Notes: generated from the letters alone by a model not told the origin. DNA of 35,446 nt from Bryobacteraceae bacterium (GCA_030041985.1 JASIAM010000304.1:1-35446); one strand, 5' to 3'. Shown: positions 24,545 through 34,400, counted from the stretch's first letter. Translations and numbers: made by a program.

Positions 24545-27154
24545 ATGACTTCAATGACTTCGACGTGCATCTCGCGTGCCAGATTTCGCATTTTGCTGCT
24601 TTTGTTAGTAGCAGTTTTATCGGCGCCCTTAAGCGTTCCCGCGGTGCCTACCTTCTCCGGTGCGGCGGAAATCGAGCAATCGTTGCGTAAGCTCAATGAA
24701 CTCGGCTCGGTGCTGATGATCGGTGCCCATCCCGATGACGAACGCACACCGGTGCTGGCCTATTTCGCCCGCGGCCGGCACATGCGCACCGCCTATCTCT
24801 CGGCCACCCGCGGCGAGGGCGGCCAGAACCTCATCGGTTCGGAGCAGGGCGCGCAGCTCGGTATCGTCCGCACCCAGGAACTGCTGGACGCGCGCCACAT
24901 CGATGGCGCAGAGCAGTTCTTCACACGCGCCATCGATTTCGGTTTCTCCAAGACCCCCACCGAAACGCTCGGAAAATGGGGACGGGAACGCGTACTTTCC
25001 GATATGGTTTGGGACATCCGCCGCTACCGTCCCGATGTGATCATTCTCTGCTTCACCGGAACGTCACGCGACGGGCATGGCCATCACCAAGCCTCGGCGA
25101 TTATCGGCAAAGAAGCGTTTGAGGCCGCTGCCGATCCCAATCGTTTTCCCGAACAGTTGCGCTACCTACAGCCCTGGCGCGCGCGCCGCCTGGCCATGAG
25201 CATTTTCACACCGCCGAACCCCAACGCGGCCGGAGATGGCAGAGGGGGACAGGGACGCGGTGGACAAGGGCGCGGCGGAGCGGGCGCCCAAGCCGCCAAT
25301 CAAGATCAAGAGCCGCCTCCGCCGCCGTTGCCTTCCGGGCCGCATGTGAAAGTCGATACCGGCGCCTTCAATCCGATCCTAGGCTACTCCTACGAGGAAA
25401 TCGCCGGTATGAGCCGCAGCATGCACCGCAGCCAAGGCATGGGGAACATGGGCCGCTTAGGGGCGGTGGAAAGCGAATTTATCATCATCGGTGGCGAAAC
25501 CGCTTCCCAGGATTTGTTTGACGGCATCGATACTTCCTGGAACAGGCTCCCCGGAGGGGCGGCTGTCGCGGCGATTCTGAACGATACCATTCGCGAGTTT
25601 GATCCTTCGCACCCGGAAAAAGCTGTACCCCAGTTGCTGAAAGCCAGGCCGCTGGTTGCCGCCATGACCGATCCGCTGGCCCGCATCAAGCTCCGTGAGT
25701 TGGACGAAGCCATTGGCGAATGCGCGGGCGTGTGGGCCGAGGCGCAAGCGAAAGAACCCGAAGTGATTCCCGGAGCGGCGCTGAACGTGACCGCTACTTT
25801 ACTGAATCGTTCGCCGCTCAACATGACTTGGCAGGGCGCATCCTTCGAAGGCATGTTTCAGGATGCGCTGCCGGTAGAAGCCGGTCAGCTCGAGTTCAAC
25901 AAAAGCAAAGTGGTCAAAGCCGACCGGCGGGTGCCCGTATCACAGCCCTACACCCAGCCCTATTGGCTGGTGAAACCGCCGAGTGATGGCGTGTACACCG
26001 TGGAGGACCAGACGCTGATCGGCCTCCCGGAGAACCCGCCCATCCTCAGTGTGCGCTTCCGCATGGCGATCGATGGTGTGCCGTTCGAACTGGTGCGGCC
26101 CGTCGAATATCGCTACGCCGACCGTGCGGAGGGCGCGCGCGTACGGCCGCTGGTGGTGATACCTCCGGTCGCGGTCGATCTGCCCGAGTCCGTATCCATC
26201 TTCCCGAAGGCGGAAGCGCGCAGGGTGGTGATTTCGGTCAAGGCTAACGTCGCCAAGGCTACAGGTGAACTGCGTCTCGATGTTCCGGCCGGCTGGAAGG
26301 TCGAACCGAAATCCCGGCCATTCCAGATCGAGACGTCCGGCGAGCAGCAGGAATCGTCGTTTGTTGTGACTCCGCCGCAAGGCGACAGCACCGCGTGGCT
26401 GCGTGCCGTAGCCAATGTGGGCGGGCGGGAAGTGGATTCGGGAGTTCAGGTGATTTCGTATCCGCATATTCCCGATCAAACGCTACTGCTGCCTGCATCC
26501 GTCAAGCTGGTGCGGGCGGATATTCGCACGACCGCGCACAAAATCGGCTACATCATGGGCGCCGGCGATGACGTGCCCGAAGCGCTCCGCCAGCTCGGGC
26601 TGGATGTCACACTGCTCGGCCCCTCGGACCTGGAGCAGGGGGATCTTTCCCGATTTGACGCGATCGTGGCCGGAGTGCGCGCCTACAACGTTCGCTCCGA
26701 TGTGCGGGCGAACCAGCCGCGCTTGCTCGATTACGTGAAGAACGGCGGCACCTACGTGGTCCAGTACAACACCGGCGATAACTCGCTCAACATGGGGCCG
26801 TATCCGTTCACGGTGCCTCCGGGAACACGCTATCGCGTGACCTACGAGGACGCGCCGGTCGCGCTGCCCCATCCCGACAGCAGGCTGCTGCAGATGCCCA
26901 ACCGGATTACGCCGAAGGATTTTGATGGCTGGGTGCAGGAGCGCGGGTTGTATTTCTCAACCAAGTGGGACTCTCATTACGAGACAGTGATGGCGTCCAA
27001 GGACCCCGGCGAAGCCGAACAGCCGGGCGGCGAACTGTGGACGCGCTACGGCAAAGGCGTTTACATTTTCACCGCGTATTCCTGGTTCCGGCAGCTTCCC
27101 GCGGGTGTGCCGGGAGCGTACCGGCTGTTTGCCAACATGCTTAGCGCGAAGTAG
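24545..27154 (+). CDS. Large secreted PIG-L (LmbE-like) family deacetylase
   Basis: An 869-residue protein with a signal peptide (hydrophobic core RILLLLLVAVLSAP). The PIG-L domain (about 50-300) has zinc-binding AHPDDE at 61-66 (His62, Asp65) and a third ligand in DGHGHHQAS (His178-His181), as in MshB-like N-acetylglucosaminyl deacetylases. A Gly/Arg/Gln-rich then proline-rich low-complexity stretch lies at about 228-268. The middle (about 400-640) looks like beta-sandwich domains, possibly NEW3-like. The C-terminus (about 655-869) has a glutamine-amidotransferase/ThuA-like look (FDAIVAGVRAYNVR, NGGTYVVQYNT). The upstream in-frame stretch 24311-24544 is antisense to the patatin gene and is not included. 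The substrate is an N-acetylated sugar or conjugate, not identified. Confidence 0.85.
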   Translation: MTSMTSTCISRARFRILLLLLVAVLSAPLSVPAVPTFSGAAEIEQSLRKLNELGSVLMIGAHPDDERTPVLAYFARGRHMRTAYLSATRGEGGQNLIGSEQGAQLGIVRTQELLDARHIDGAEQFFTRAIDFGFSKTPTETLGKWGRERVLSDMVWDIRRYRPDVIILCFTGTSRDGHGHHQASAIIGKEAFEAAADPNRFPEQLRYLQPWRARRLAMSIFTPPNPNAAGDGRGGQGRGGQGRGGAGAQAANQDQEPPPPPLPSGPHVKVDTGAFNPILGYSYEEIAGMSRSMHRSQGMGNMGRLGAVESEFIIIGGETASQDLFDGIDTSWNRLPGGAAVAAILNDTIREFDPSHPEKAVPQLLKARPLVAAMTDPLARIKLRELDEAIGECAGVWAEAQAKEPEVIPGAALNVTATLLNRSPLNMTWQGASFEGMFQDALPVEAGQLEFNKSKVVKADRRVPVSQPYTQPYWLVKPPSDGVYTVEDQTLIGLPENPPILSVRFRMAIDGVPFELVRPVEYRYADRAEGARVRPLVVIPPVAVDLPESVSIFPKAEARRVVISVKANVAKATGELRLDVPAGWKVEPKSRPFQIETSGEQQESSFVVTPPQGDSTAWLRAVANVGGREVDSGVQVISYPHIPDQTLLLPASVKLVRADIRTTAHKIGYIMGAGDDVPEALRQLGLDVTLLGPSDLEQGDLSRFDAIVAGVRAYNVRSDVRANQPRLLDYVKNGGTYVVQYNTGDNSLNMGPYPFTVPPGTRYRVTYEDAPVALPHPDSRLLQMPNRITPKDFDGWVQERGLYFSTKWDSHYETVMASKDPGEAEQPGGELWTRYGKGVYIFTAYSWFRQLPAGVPGAYRLFANMLSAK

Positions 27155-28712
27155 GCAGCGAAGTAGAGCGCGGGCGCACGATAAACAACATCTGGTAACT
27201 CAATAACCGTCGCAGCGCGCGAGTGGCAACGGCCAGCACTCGGTTCAGGCCCCTCATGGGCCGGCCGTCCGGGTCGAAGGGAAGCAGCCGCTCGATGGGA
27301 ATCAGCGTCGCCTTAGTCTCCAGGATTTCCAAACCACAGTCTTCGAGGCACCGCCGCCCGCTCCGAAAGGTGAAGAACCGCAGGTGAGCGCGGTCCAGAA
27401 TGCCACGTTCCGTGTACTCGAATCTACCGAATAGCAGCATGACGCGGGTGGAGATATTGGCAACGTTGGGCAGCGTGACGATGATACGCCCATTCGGTTG
27501 GAGCAGCGAAGCGCACAGACGAAGTAAGTCTTGGGAAGATCTCAGGTGCTCCAGCACGTCGAGCAGCAGAATGTAATCGAATTTTCGGCCGCGAAGCTGA
27601 TAGGCCAGGCCCGATAAGTCGCTGTTCAGGTCCTGCTGATGGTAGCTCTCGAAAACTTCCTGTTCGGAGGGACTCTCAATCGCGTCTACACCAGTAACCC
27701 GGTTGCCGCGCTCGGCCAGTTCCTGCGCGAGGAACCCGTCTCCGCAACCGATATCCAGTACATCCTTATTCCGGCCCACGAGGCGCAGCGCCCAGTAGTG
27801 GCTGGAGTAACTCATTTTCTTGGGCGGGTACAGAACGAAGTACTCTTGAAATTCCGGGGATCGCGCCACCGAGCGGCAAGTCTTGCGGTAGCGGCGGAGG
27901 GCACGCGTCACGTTCCACGCATATTTGATCCCATTTACGTGGCAGATCTCCGTGCCGTAGTAAGTGGGAATCGGAACCTCAGTAATACGAAAATGCTGGT
28001 GGTGTAACTTGACGATGATCTCGGTGTCGAAATGGAAATCATCGGTCATATGAGTGAAATCGATCTGGCGCAGCGCGTGGAGGCTGTAGGCACGATAACC
28101 GCTGTGAAACTCGGTAAGGTTCATGCCCAGCATTCTGTTTTCGAGGCCACTTAGGATGCGGTTGCCAACATATTTATAGAGCGGCATACCGCCATGGAGT
28201 GCGCCGCCATAGGTTTTCATCATGCGCGAGCCAAAGACCGCGTCGGCTTCGCCTTTAACGATGGGGTGATACATGTGGGCAAGCAACTCCGGGGCGTACT
28301 GCCCATCCCCGTGAAGTAACACCACCACGTCAAAACCACGCTCGAGGAAATAGCGGTAGCCGTTCTTTTGATTGCCGCCGTAGCCCAGGTTCTGCGGATT
28401 TTTCAGAATGCGCAGTTTCGGCAGCTCGCGCAGCGCTTTAATTCCCACCAGCAGCTCATAGGTTGCGTCGTGGCTGGCATCATCAAAGACCACGATCTCT
28501 TCCACATTGCGCCACACATTGGGTGTAATCCTTTGCAGCACGGGCTTGATGGTGGAGAGCGCATTGTAGGCAACAATGAGGATGCCGATGCGTTTCCCGC
28601 GGGCATCGGCTTCCTCGGCGTCGTCGCGCAGGGCTACCATGCCGGGCAGGGGTCTGGGGGTAAATTCCAGACCCAGCCGCACGGGAGCTTGAGAGGCGAC
28701 AGTCGACTCCAT
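27141..28712 (-). CDS. Fused GT2 glycosyltransferase and SAM-dependent methyltransferase
   Basis: A 523-residue two-domain protein. An N-terminal GT2 domain (about 40-270) has the opening strand ILIVAYNALSTI, VVFDDASHDAT, NLGYGGNQKNGY and the metal-binding HGDGQ (Asp136), similar to dolichol-phosphate-mannose-synthase-type transferases. A C-terminal Rossmann methyltransferase (about 300-480) has motif I VLDIGCGDGF at 318-327 and YILLLDVLEHL. No TM helices are obvious. The likely role is transfer and methylation of a sugar in surface polysaccharide or lipid-linked glycan synthesis (inference). Its 3' end overlaps the PIG-L gene by 14 nt in convergent orientation. No other glycan cluster genes are adjacent. 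Confidence 0.87.
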   Translation of the reverse strand: MESTVASQAPVRLGLEFTPRPLPGMVALRDDAEEADARGKRIGILIVAYNALSTIKPVLQRITPNVWRNVEEIVVFDDASHDATYELLVGIKALRELPKLRILKNPQNLGYGGNQKNGYRYFLERGFDVVVLLHGDGQYAPELLAHMYHPIVKGEADAVFGSRMMKTYGGALHGGMPLYKYVGNRILSGLENRMLGMNLTEFHSGYRAYSLHALRQIDFTHMTDDFHFDTEIIVKLHHQHFRITEVPIPTYYGTEICHVNGIKYAWNVTRALRRYRKTCRSVARSPEFQEYFVLYPPKKMSYSSHYWALRLVGRNKDVLDIGCGDGFLAQELAERGNRVTGVDAIESPSEQEVFESYHQQDLNSDLSGLAYQLRGRKFDYILLLDVLEHLRSSQDLLRLCASLLQPNGRIIVTLPNVANISTRVMLLFGRFEYTERGILDRAHLRFFTFRSGRRCLEDCGLEILETKATLIPIERLLPFDPDGRPMRGLNRVLAVATRALRRLLSYQMLFIVRPRSTSLPTSR

Positions 28713-28720
28713 CTGGTTTG

Positions 28721-28867
28721 GATTTTACCGCAGAGGCGCAGAGACGCAGAGAAAGATTAAATTTAAGATCAAAACCTGAGGCCGCGGAGGTAGCAGAGGC
28801 CGCGGAGGAAATCGTTTTGGATTTGAATTTGGATTTCTCTGTGCCTCTGCGTCTCGGCGGTGGAAAA
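28721..28867. repeat. 147-bp near-palindromic intergenic element (GCAGAGRCGCAGAG type)
   Basis: The outer arms 28723-28754 and 28834-28867 are imperfect inverted repeats: ACCGCAGAGGCGCAGAG faces CTCTGCGTCTCGGCGGT. Inner stretches are also inverted (AAATTTAAGATCAAAA against TTTTGGATTTGAATTT). The centre has a direct repeat of GAGGCCGCGGAGG (28778-28790 and 28796-28808). The whole gap between the GT2 gene start and the propeller gene stop is filled by this element. Its transcript could fold into one long hairpin. Similar CAGAG-rich intergenic repeats are, from memory, common in several bacterial phyla. Confidence 0.75.
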
Positions 28868-28871
28868 CCTG

Positions 28872-29879
28872 CTATTTGCCGACTACCAAGACGTGGAAGG
28901 AGTCTGGCAGGATGGGAGCGCGGCCCTTTTTCTCGCCTGCTTTGGGCGCTGGGGCTTCGCCGTATTCGGCGGCCAGCAGGTAGACGCGGTGGTTTTTGAG
29001 GTCGACTGTCATGGTGCGCGCGCCGCGCTCGGTAGGCACGGTTTCGACCGCTTCCCATTTGCCGCCGGTGTTCTTCACAATTGTTAGACTGCCCTCGCCA
29101 TTGGAGCTGAACGCCAGGCCGGTTCCCGGATCGAAGCCCGCGGCATCGGGGTTGGCGCCAATCGCCGGCGTGGCGATTACGTTAAGAGATTTGATGCCGG
29201 TCACGGCCATCATTTTGTTATCGCAGACGGAGAACAGCACTCCATCTTTCGTATCGATCGCAAGGCCGGAGGGTGACTCACATGGCGCAAGCGGCGCGGT
29301 GCGCAGGACGGCGGGTTTGGCGGCATCGATCTCCGCGATCGAGCTTTTGTCTTCCAGGTTCACGTACAGTTTGCCGTTGCCATCAGCGGCACAGAATTCG
29401 GGTTTTCCGCCCACAGGGAAGGTTTCGAGCGGCTCTCCTGTCTCGGCGTTGATGGCGGTGGAATTACTCGAGCGGCCGTTGAAAGTAAACACGCGCTGCG
29501 TTTTGGGCTCGTAACAAATGGAATCGGGATTCATACCGCCGACGGCCGGTTCGCCGGTTTTCTGCAGCGTTTTCAAATCGAAAATGGTGACACTATTCGA
29601 TTGGCCGTTGCTGATGAAGCCCTTGCCAAGATCTGAAGCGAGCGCTACACCGTGGACGAAATGCAGTTGCTGGATGGAACCGACTATCTTGCCGTTATCG
29701 GGATCGATCACGTCGACTTCATTGTTATGCGTGGCGTAAAGGCGGCGCGCATTGCTGTCCATGGCCGTATAGTCCCAGCCGCCCATACCGCCGATTTTGA
29801 TTTTGGTGATGATGTGGTAGCCCTCAGCCGCCAGAGCCGCGGTTGCGAGCGCCAAAGAAAGGGTGATGAGCTTTTTCAT
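28872..29879 (-). CDS. Secreted YncE/YVTN-type beta-propeller protein
   Basis: A 335-residue protein with a signal peptide (MKKLITLSLALATAALA). Repeated blade motifs follow: LYATHNNEVDVIDPDNGKIV, GFISNGQSNSVTIFDLKTL, VFTFNGRSSNSTAINAETG, LYVNLEDKSSIAEIDAAKP, LAFSSNGEGSLTIVKNTGG, and a last blade HRVYLLAAEYG. This is the pattern of seven-bladed YVTN/40-residue propellers such as YncE. A specific role is unknown. A strong Shine-Dalgarno overlaps the stop of the upstream RND remnant, so the gene was once co-transcribed with an efflux pump and still has its own translation signal. Confidence 0.85.
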   Translation of the reverse strand: MKKLITLSLALATAALAAEGYHIITKIKIGGMGGWDYTAMDSNARRLYATHNNEVDVIDPDNGKIVGSIQQLHFVHGVALASDLGKGFISNGQSNSVTIFDLKTLQKTGEPAVGGMNPDSICYEPKTQRVFTFNGRSSNSTAINAETGEPLETFPVGGKPEFCAADGNGKLYVNLEDKSSIAEIDAAKPAVLRTAPLAPCESPSGLAIDTKDGVLFSVCDNKMMAVTGIKSLNVIATPAIGANPDAAGFDPGTGLAFSSNGEGSLTIVKNTGGKWEAVETVPTERGARTMTVDLKNHRVYLLAAEYGEAPAPKAGEKKGRAPILPDSFHVLVVGK

Positions 29880-29884
29880 TTCGG

Positions 29885-29891
29885 ACTCCTT
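29885..29891 (-). promoter_or_regulatory. Ribosome binding site of the beta-propeller gene
   Basis: AAGGAGT on the minus strand, 5 nt before the ATG at 29879. Its first bases lie inside the TAA stop of the RND remnant (29890-29892). It fixes the propeller start and shows that the two genes were once translationally linked. Confidence 0.75.
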
Positions 29892-30503
29892 AATTTCGGC
29901 CGGCCAGGTAATAGTGGACGGCCGGAGTGACGATCAGTGAGAGGATCATAGAAGCCAGCATGCCGCCGATGATGGCGATGGCCAGAGGCCGGAGCATTTG
30001 CGAACCAGCGCCCCAGCCGAGCGATAAAGGGATCATGCCGGCCACGGTGGCGAGCGCGGTCATCATAATGGGGCGCAGGCGGCGTTCGCCGGCGCGCATC
30101 ATGCTTTCTTCGACGCCGATGCCCGAGGCGCGGAATTTCTGGCCGGCATCGAGCAGCAGAATACCGTTTTTGGCGACTATGCCCACTACCATGATTAACC
30201 CATAAAAGATGACAGATTGAAGGTGGCGCCGGTGAGCAGCAGGCCACGAAAACTCCGGAGGTAGAGAGCAGGGCAGAACGGAGCATGGGCGAACGGCGCT
30301 GAGAAACCGCCGAATTCGAACAACAGCACGGTGAAGACCAGCACGATGGCCAGAACCAGCACGAATACGAGATCGCGAAATGACTTGTGCTGTTCCTGAA
30401 ATTGTCCGCCGTAATCGACGCGAATGGAAGGGGCAGATCGAGCGAGGCCAGCCATTACGCGCCGCAAGCAGGCTGTCAGGATCCGTCCCACGCGGTTTGG
30501 CAT
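29890..30503 (-). pseudogene. 5'-truncated, frameshifted RND efflux transporter remnant (AcrB/HAE1-like)
   Basis: Only about the last 200 residues of a roughly 1,000-residue inner-membrane RND pump remain, spread over several frames. The first part (30503-30290 region) reads IRVDYGGQFQEQHKSFRDL and VLVFTVLLFEFGGFSAP. A second frame gives LRSALLSTSGVF, then TGATFNLSSFMG. The last frame gives GLIMVVGIVAKNGILLLD, ERRLRPIMMTALATVAGM and AIAIIGGMLASMILSLI up to the stop at 29890. At least three frameshifts are needed to join these, and the porter domains and the first half of the membrane domain are missing. The remnant begins next to the stop of an unrelated gene, so a deletion is likely. A small product from the C-terminal frame alone is improbable. 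Confidence 0.85.
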
Positions 30504-30506
30504 GAC

Positions 30507-31340
30507 TTACTTCCGGTCCCAATCCAGGTGCAAACGATTCTGGCCGTTAGTGACGTCGAGGGTGATGTGGTAGATAGCGCCTTTGGCATCGCGCGAAAGG
30601 TAGGCGGGACCTTGCAGTTCGCCGCCATGGCCAGAGGAAACCGCGGCTTTCAGGGTTTGACCTTCCGGGGCCATCATGCTTCCGGTGAACGTTAGCGGGT
30701 TGCCATGATCGGTGCGGAAAGAGATAAGGATTTTGCCACCACGGTCAATATCTACGGTTGCGGCGGAGAGGATTTGCGGAGTTGCGCCATTAGTCGTGGC
30801 AGTACCTTTACCGTGGCCGGCGGAATGAAAGGTGTTGTTCCACGCAAGACCACCGCCTTTGTGCTCATCGTCGAAGCTGGGAATTGGGTTGCGATCGCCG
30901 TCGAAATGGCCGCTATCCGTGAAGCCGCGGCCGGTGTCCAGGCGCCAGGAGAGGCGGAAGTGATATTTCTCTTCGCTGCTCCCGCTGTTGCGGATAGACA
31001 CCACTGCCTTGTAATCAGAACTTGTGGAAGGCTCTTCAAGAAGACGCACTTCGCCGCGGCCCTCTTTCTTATCGAAGCTAAAAGCGGCGGGGGCGCTGTT
31101 GGGCAAAGGTCCACTGCATTGGGAGCCATCGTCGCGTGCTTCGGGCCCGTGGATGGCGCGGACCTGGACCCAATCGCCGCGTACGGTAACTTCGACTTCA
31201 CCGCCGACAATCAGGCGGATGTCGCACTGACCTTTGCCGCGGGGGGCGCTATTGGGAGAAGAGGCGGCGTGAAACTGGATATCGGCGGACAGGGGCAGGG
31301 CCGCGCATAACACGAGGCAGAAAACTGCGGGGCGAACCAT
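30507..31340 (-). CDS. Secreted protein of unknown function
   Basis: A 277-residue protein not recognised. It has a signal peptide (MVRPAVFCLVLCAALPLSA). The mature part is polar, rich in Gly, Ser, His and charged residues, with alternating strands that suggest an all-beta fold (GGEVEVTVRGDWVQVRAI, YKAVVSIRNSGSSEEKYHF). It has no TM helix after the signal. The final segment GAIYHITLDVTNGQNRLHLDW may be the last beta-strands. It is divergent from metH and ends 3 nt before the RND remnant. Confidence 0.7.
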   Translation of the reverse strand: MVRPAVFCLVLCAALPLSADIQFHAASSPNSAPRGKGQCDIRLIVGGEVEVTVRGDWVQVRAIHGPEARDDGSQCSGPLPNSAPAAFSFDKKEGRGEVRLLEEPSTSSDYKAVVSIRNSGSSEEKYHFRLSWRLDTGRGFTDSGHFDGDRNPIPSFDDEHKGGGLAWNNTFHSAGHGKGTATTNGATPQILSAATVDIDRGGKILISFRTDHGNPLTFTGSMMAPEGQTLKAAVSSGHGGELQGPAYLSRDAKGAIYHITLDVTNGQNRLHLDWDRK

Positions 31341-31352
31341 AGCTTTAGGCTA

Positions 31353-31401
31353 ACAGTTGTCAGTTATCAGTTATCAGCGATCAGCTATCAGCGATCAGCT
31401 A
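31353..31401. repeat. Tandem heptanucleotide array (consensus TCAGYKA), 7 copies
   Basis: Exactly 49 nt of seven abutting 7-mers: ACAGTTG, TCAGTTA, TCAGTTA, TCAGCGA, TCAGCTA, TCAGCGA, TCAGCTA. It fills most of the 88-bp gap between the divergent secreted-protein gene and metH. No cobalamin or SAM riboswitch motif is visible in this gap. Confidence 0.85.
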
Positions 31402-31428
31402 AAATAAGGTGACGACGTCTTTTTTATT

Positions 31429-34400
31429 ATGATCACTCCCGAAGAACGCGGGCGGGCACTCGAAGAATGCTTGGGGGAACGTGTCCTGGTGTTGGATGGG
31501 GCAATGGGCACGATGCTGCAGCAAATGCGGCTCGGGGCGGCGGATTTCGGCGGAGCGGCGCTGGAGGGATGCAATGAGAACCTGGTACGCACGCGGCCGG
31601 ATGTGGTGCGAGGCATACATCGGGCGTATCTCGAAGCGGGGGCGGACATAATCGAGACCAATTCGTTCGGGGGAACGGGGCTGGTGCTGGCGGAATACGG
31701 GCTGGCGGATGATGCGCACGAATTGAATGTCAGGGCCGCGCGGCTGGCACGGGAGGCGGCGGACGAATTCTCGACTCCGGCCAAGCCGCGCTTCGTGGCC
31801 GGAGCGATCGGCCCGACAACCAAAGCGATCAGTGTGACTGGCGGAGTGACGTTCCCGCAGTTGCTTGAGGAGTTTTATCGGCAGGCTGCGGCACTGGTGG
31901 AGGGCGGCGCAGACATTCTGCTGGTCGAAACCTGCCAGGATACGCGCAATGTGAAGGCCGCGTTGATCGCGATGGAGCGGCTGCGGCGCAAGTTGGGACG
32001 GCCTATTCCGGCCATGGTTTCAGGGACGATCGAGCCGACGGGAACCATGCTCGCGGGCCAGACGGCGGAGGCGTTTTGCGCTTCGATCCTGCACGGCGGT
32101 CTGCTCTCGATCGGCCTCAATTGCGCCACCGGCCCGGAGTTCATGACCGATCATTTACGCACGCTCGCGGCAATGGCGCCGGTGCGCATTTCCTGCCACC
32201 CCAACGCGGGTCTGCCGAATGAAGAGGGGCAGTATCTGGAAACGCCGGAATCGCTCGCGGCGCAACTGGAGCGGTTTGCCGATCATGGATGGCTCAACCT
32301 TGTGGGCGGATGCTGCGGCACCACGCCTGCGCACATTCGGATGATTGCGCAAATGGCGGCGGGGAAGAAACCGCGGAGTGTGCCGGGGCTGTCGCAGCGC
32401 GCATGGTACGCGGGTTTGGAATTGGTGGAGGCCGAAGAGAGCAATCGGCCGCTGGTAGTGGCGGAGCGCACGAATGTGATTGGCTCGCAGCTTTTCAAGA
32501 GGCTGATCGCGGACGAAAAGTGGGAAGAAGCGGCGGAAATTGCGCGCGCGCAGGTGCGCAATGGCGCGCATGTGGTGGATGTCTGCCTGCAAAACTCCGA
32601 TCGCGACGAACTGCACGATATCCCGCAGTTTTACGAGAAACTGATCGGAAAAATCAAAGCGCCGCTGATGATTGACACCACTGATCCGAAGGCGGTGGAG
32701 CTGGCGCTGACGTATTGCCAGGGCAAAAGCATCATCAACTCCATCAATCTGGAGGATGGGGAAGAAAAGTTAGAGCGGATCTGTCCGATCGCGCGGAGAT
32801 TCGGGGCGGCGGTCGTTGTAGGAACGATCGATGAGGATAAGCTCCAAGCGCAGGCCTTCACGCGCGAGCGCAAGCTGGCGGTAGCGGAGCGCTCGTTCCG
32901 GCTGCTCACCGAGAAGTATGGGATTGCGCCCGCGGACATCATCATAGACCCGCTGGTGTTTCCCTGCGCGACGGGCGATGCCAATTATGTCGGCGGCGCG
33001 GTGGAGACGATTGAGGCGATCCGGCTGATCAAGCAGAGCCTGCCTGTGAAGACAGCGCTAGGGGTCTCGAATATTTCCTTCGGCCTGCCGCCGGCGGCGC
33101 GCGAAGTGGTGAATTCGGTCTTTCTCTATCACACCACCAAAGCGGGGCTGGACCTGGCGATCGTGAACGCAGAGAGGCTGGAGCGATTCGCTTCGATTCC
33201 GGAGGCGGAAAGGCGCCTGGCGGAAAATCTGCTGTTCAATACGCCGCCGGTGGACTCGCCCGAGGAATCGCTGCGCACGGCGCCGGAGGATTGGCGCGAG
33301 CAGGAACCGAAACAGCGGATGGTGATCAACCAGTTTCACATCGGGGCGATCACTGAGCATTTTCGCAAGGCCATGCGGCGTACGGCACGGCAGCCGGCGG
33401 AGGATTTGCCGCTAGATGCCCGGCTGGCCCGGTACATTGTGGAGGGCACCAAAGAGGGTCTGCAGGCCGATCTTGACCGCAAACTGGCGGAAGGCGCTGC
33501 TGCCTTGGACATTATTAACGGCCCGCTGATGGCCGGCATGACGGAAGTGGGCCGCCTGTTCAATAATAACGAGCTGATTGTGGCGGAGGTGCTGCAATCC
33601 GCGGAGGCCATGAAGGCGGCGGTGAGTTATCTCGAGCGGTTTCTTGAAAAGGCCGATGCGGCGATGCGCGGCACGGTGATTTTGGCGACCGTGAAGGGCG
33701 ATGTCCATGATATCGGCAAGAATCTGGTGGAGATCATTCTGGCGAACAATGGGTATCGCGTGGTGAATCTCGGTATCAAAGTACCGCCGGAAACGCTGAT
33801 CAGCGCGTATGCGGAGCATCGCCCGGACGCCATTGGACTCTCCGGGTTGCTGGTAAAAAGCACGCAGCAGATGGCGACAACGGCGGCGGATCTGAGCGCG
33901 GCCGGTATTCGCGTGCCGCTGCTGGTAGGAGGCGCGGCTTTATCGGATAAGTTTACGCGGTCGAAAATTGCGCCCGCTTACACAGAAGCGGTGTGCTACG
34001 CCAAGGATGCCATGGCGGGTTTGCACCTGATGAATCAGCTTATGGACCCGGCCAGACGGGAAGCGGTGCTTGAGGCACACCGGCCGGCGGGCGAGGAGGC
34101 GGCGGTTGTCGTAGAGCCGGCAGCGAGCGGGACGGCTTCCTCCGAAACACGGCGCAGCAATCGTGTTCGCGCCGATATTCGGGTTCCTCCCGCGCCTTAC
34201 CTGGACCGCAAGGTGCGTGCAGTGCCGCAGCTTGCCGAGGTGTGGAGCTACATCAATCCGCACATGCTTTACGGACGCCATCTGGGTTATAAGAGCAACT
34301 TCAACAAAGATCTGGCGGAGCATCAGCCGAAAGCGATGGAGCTGTTTCACAAAGTGGAGGAAGTGAAAGAGGAAGCCGCCGGGTTCCTGAAAGTAAAAGC

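Noticed and set aside
31341-31428. Cobalamin or SAM riboswitch before metH
   Set aside because: The gap is only 88 bp, more than half of it heptamer repeats, with no B12-box or SAM-box pattern.
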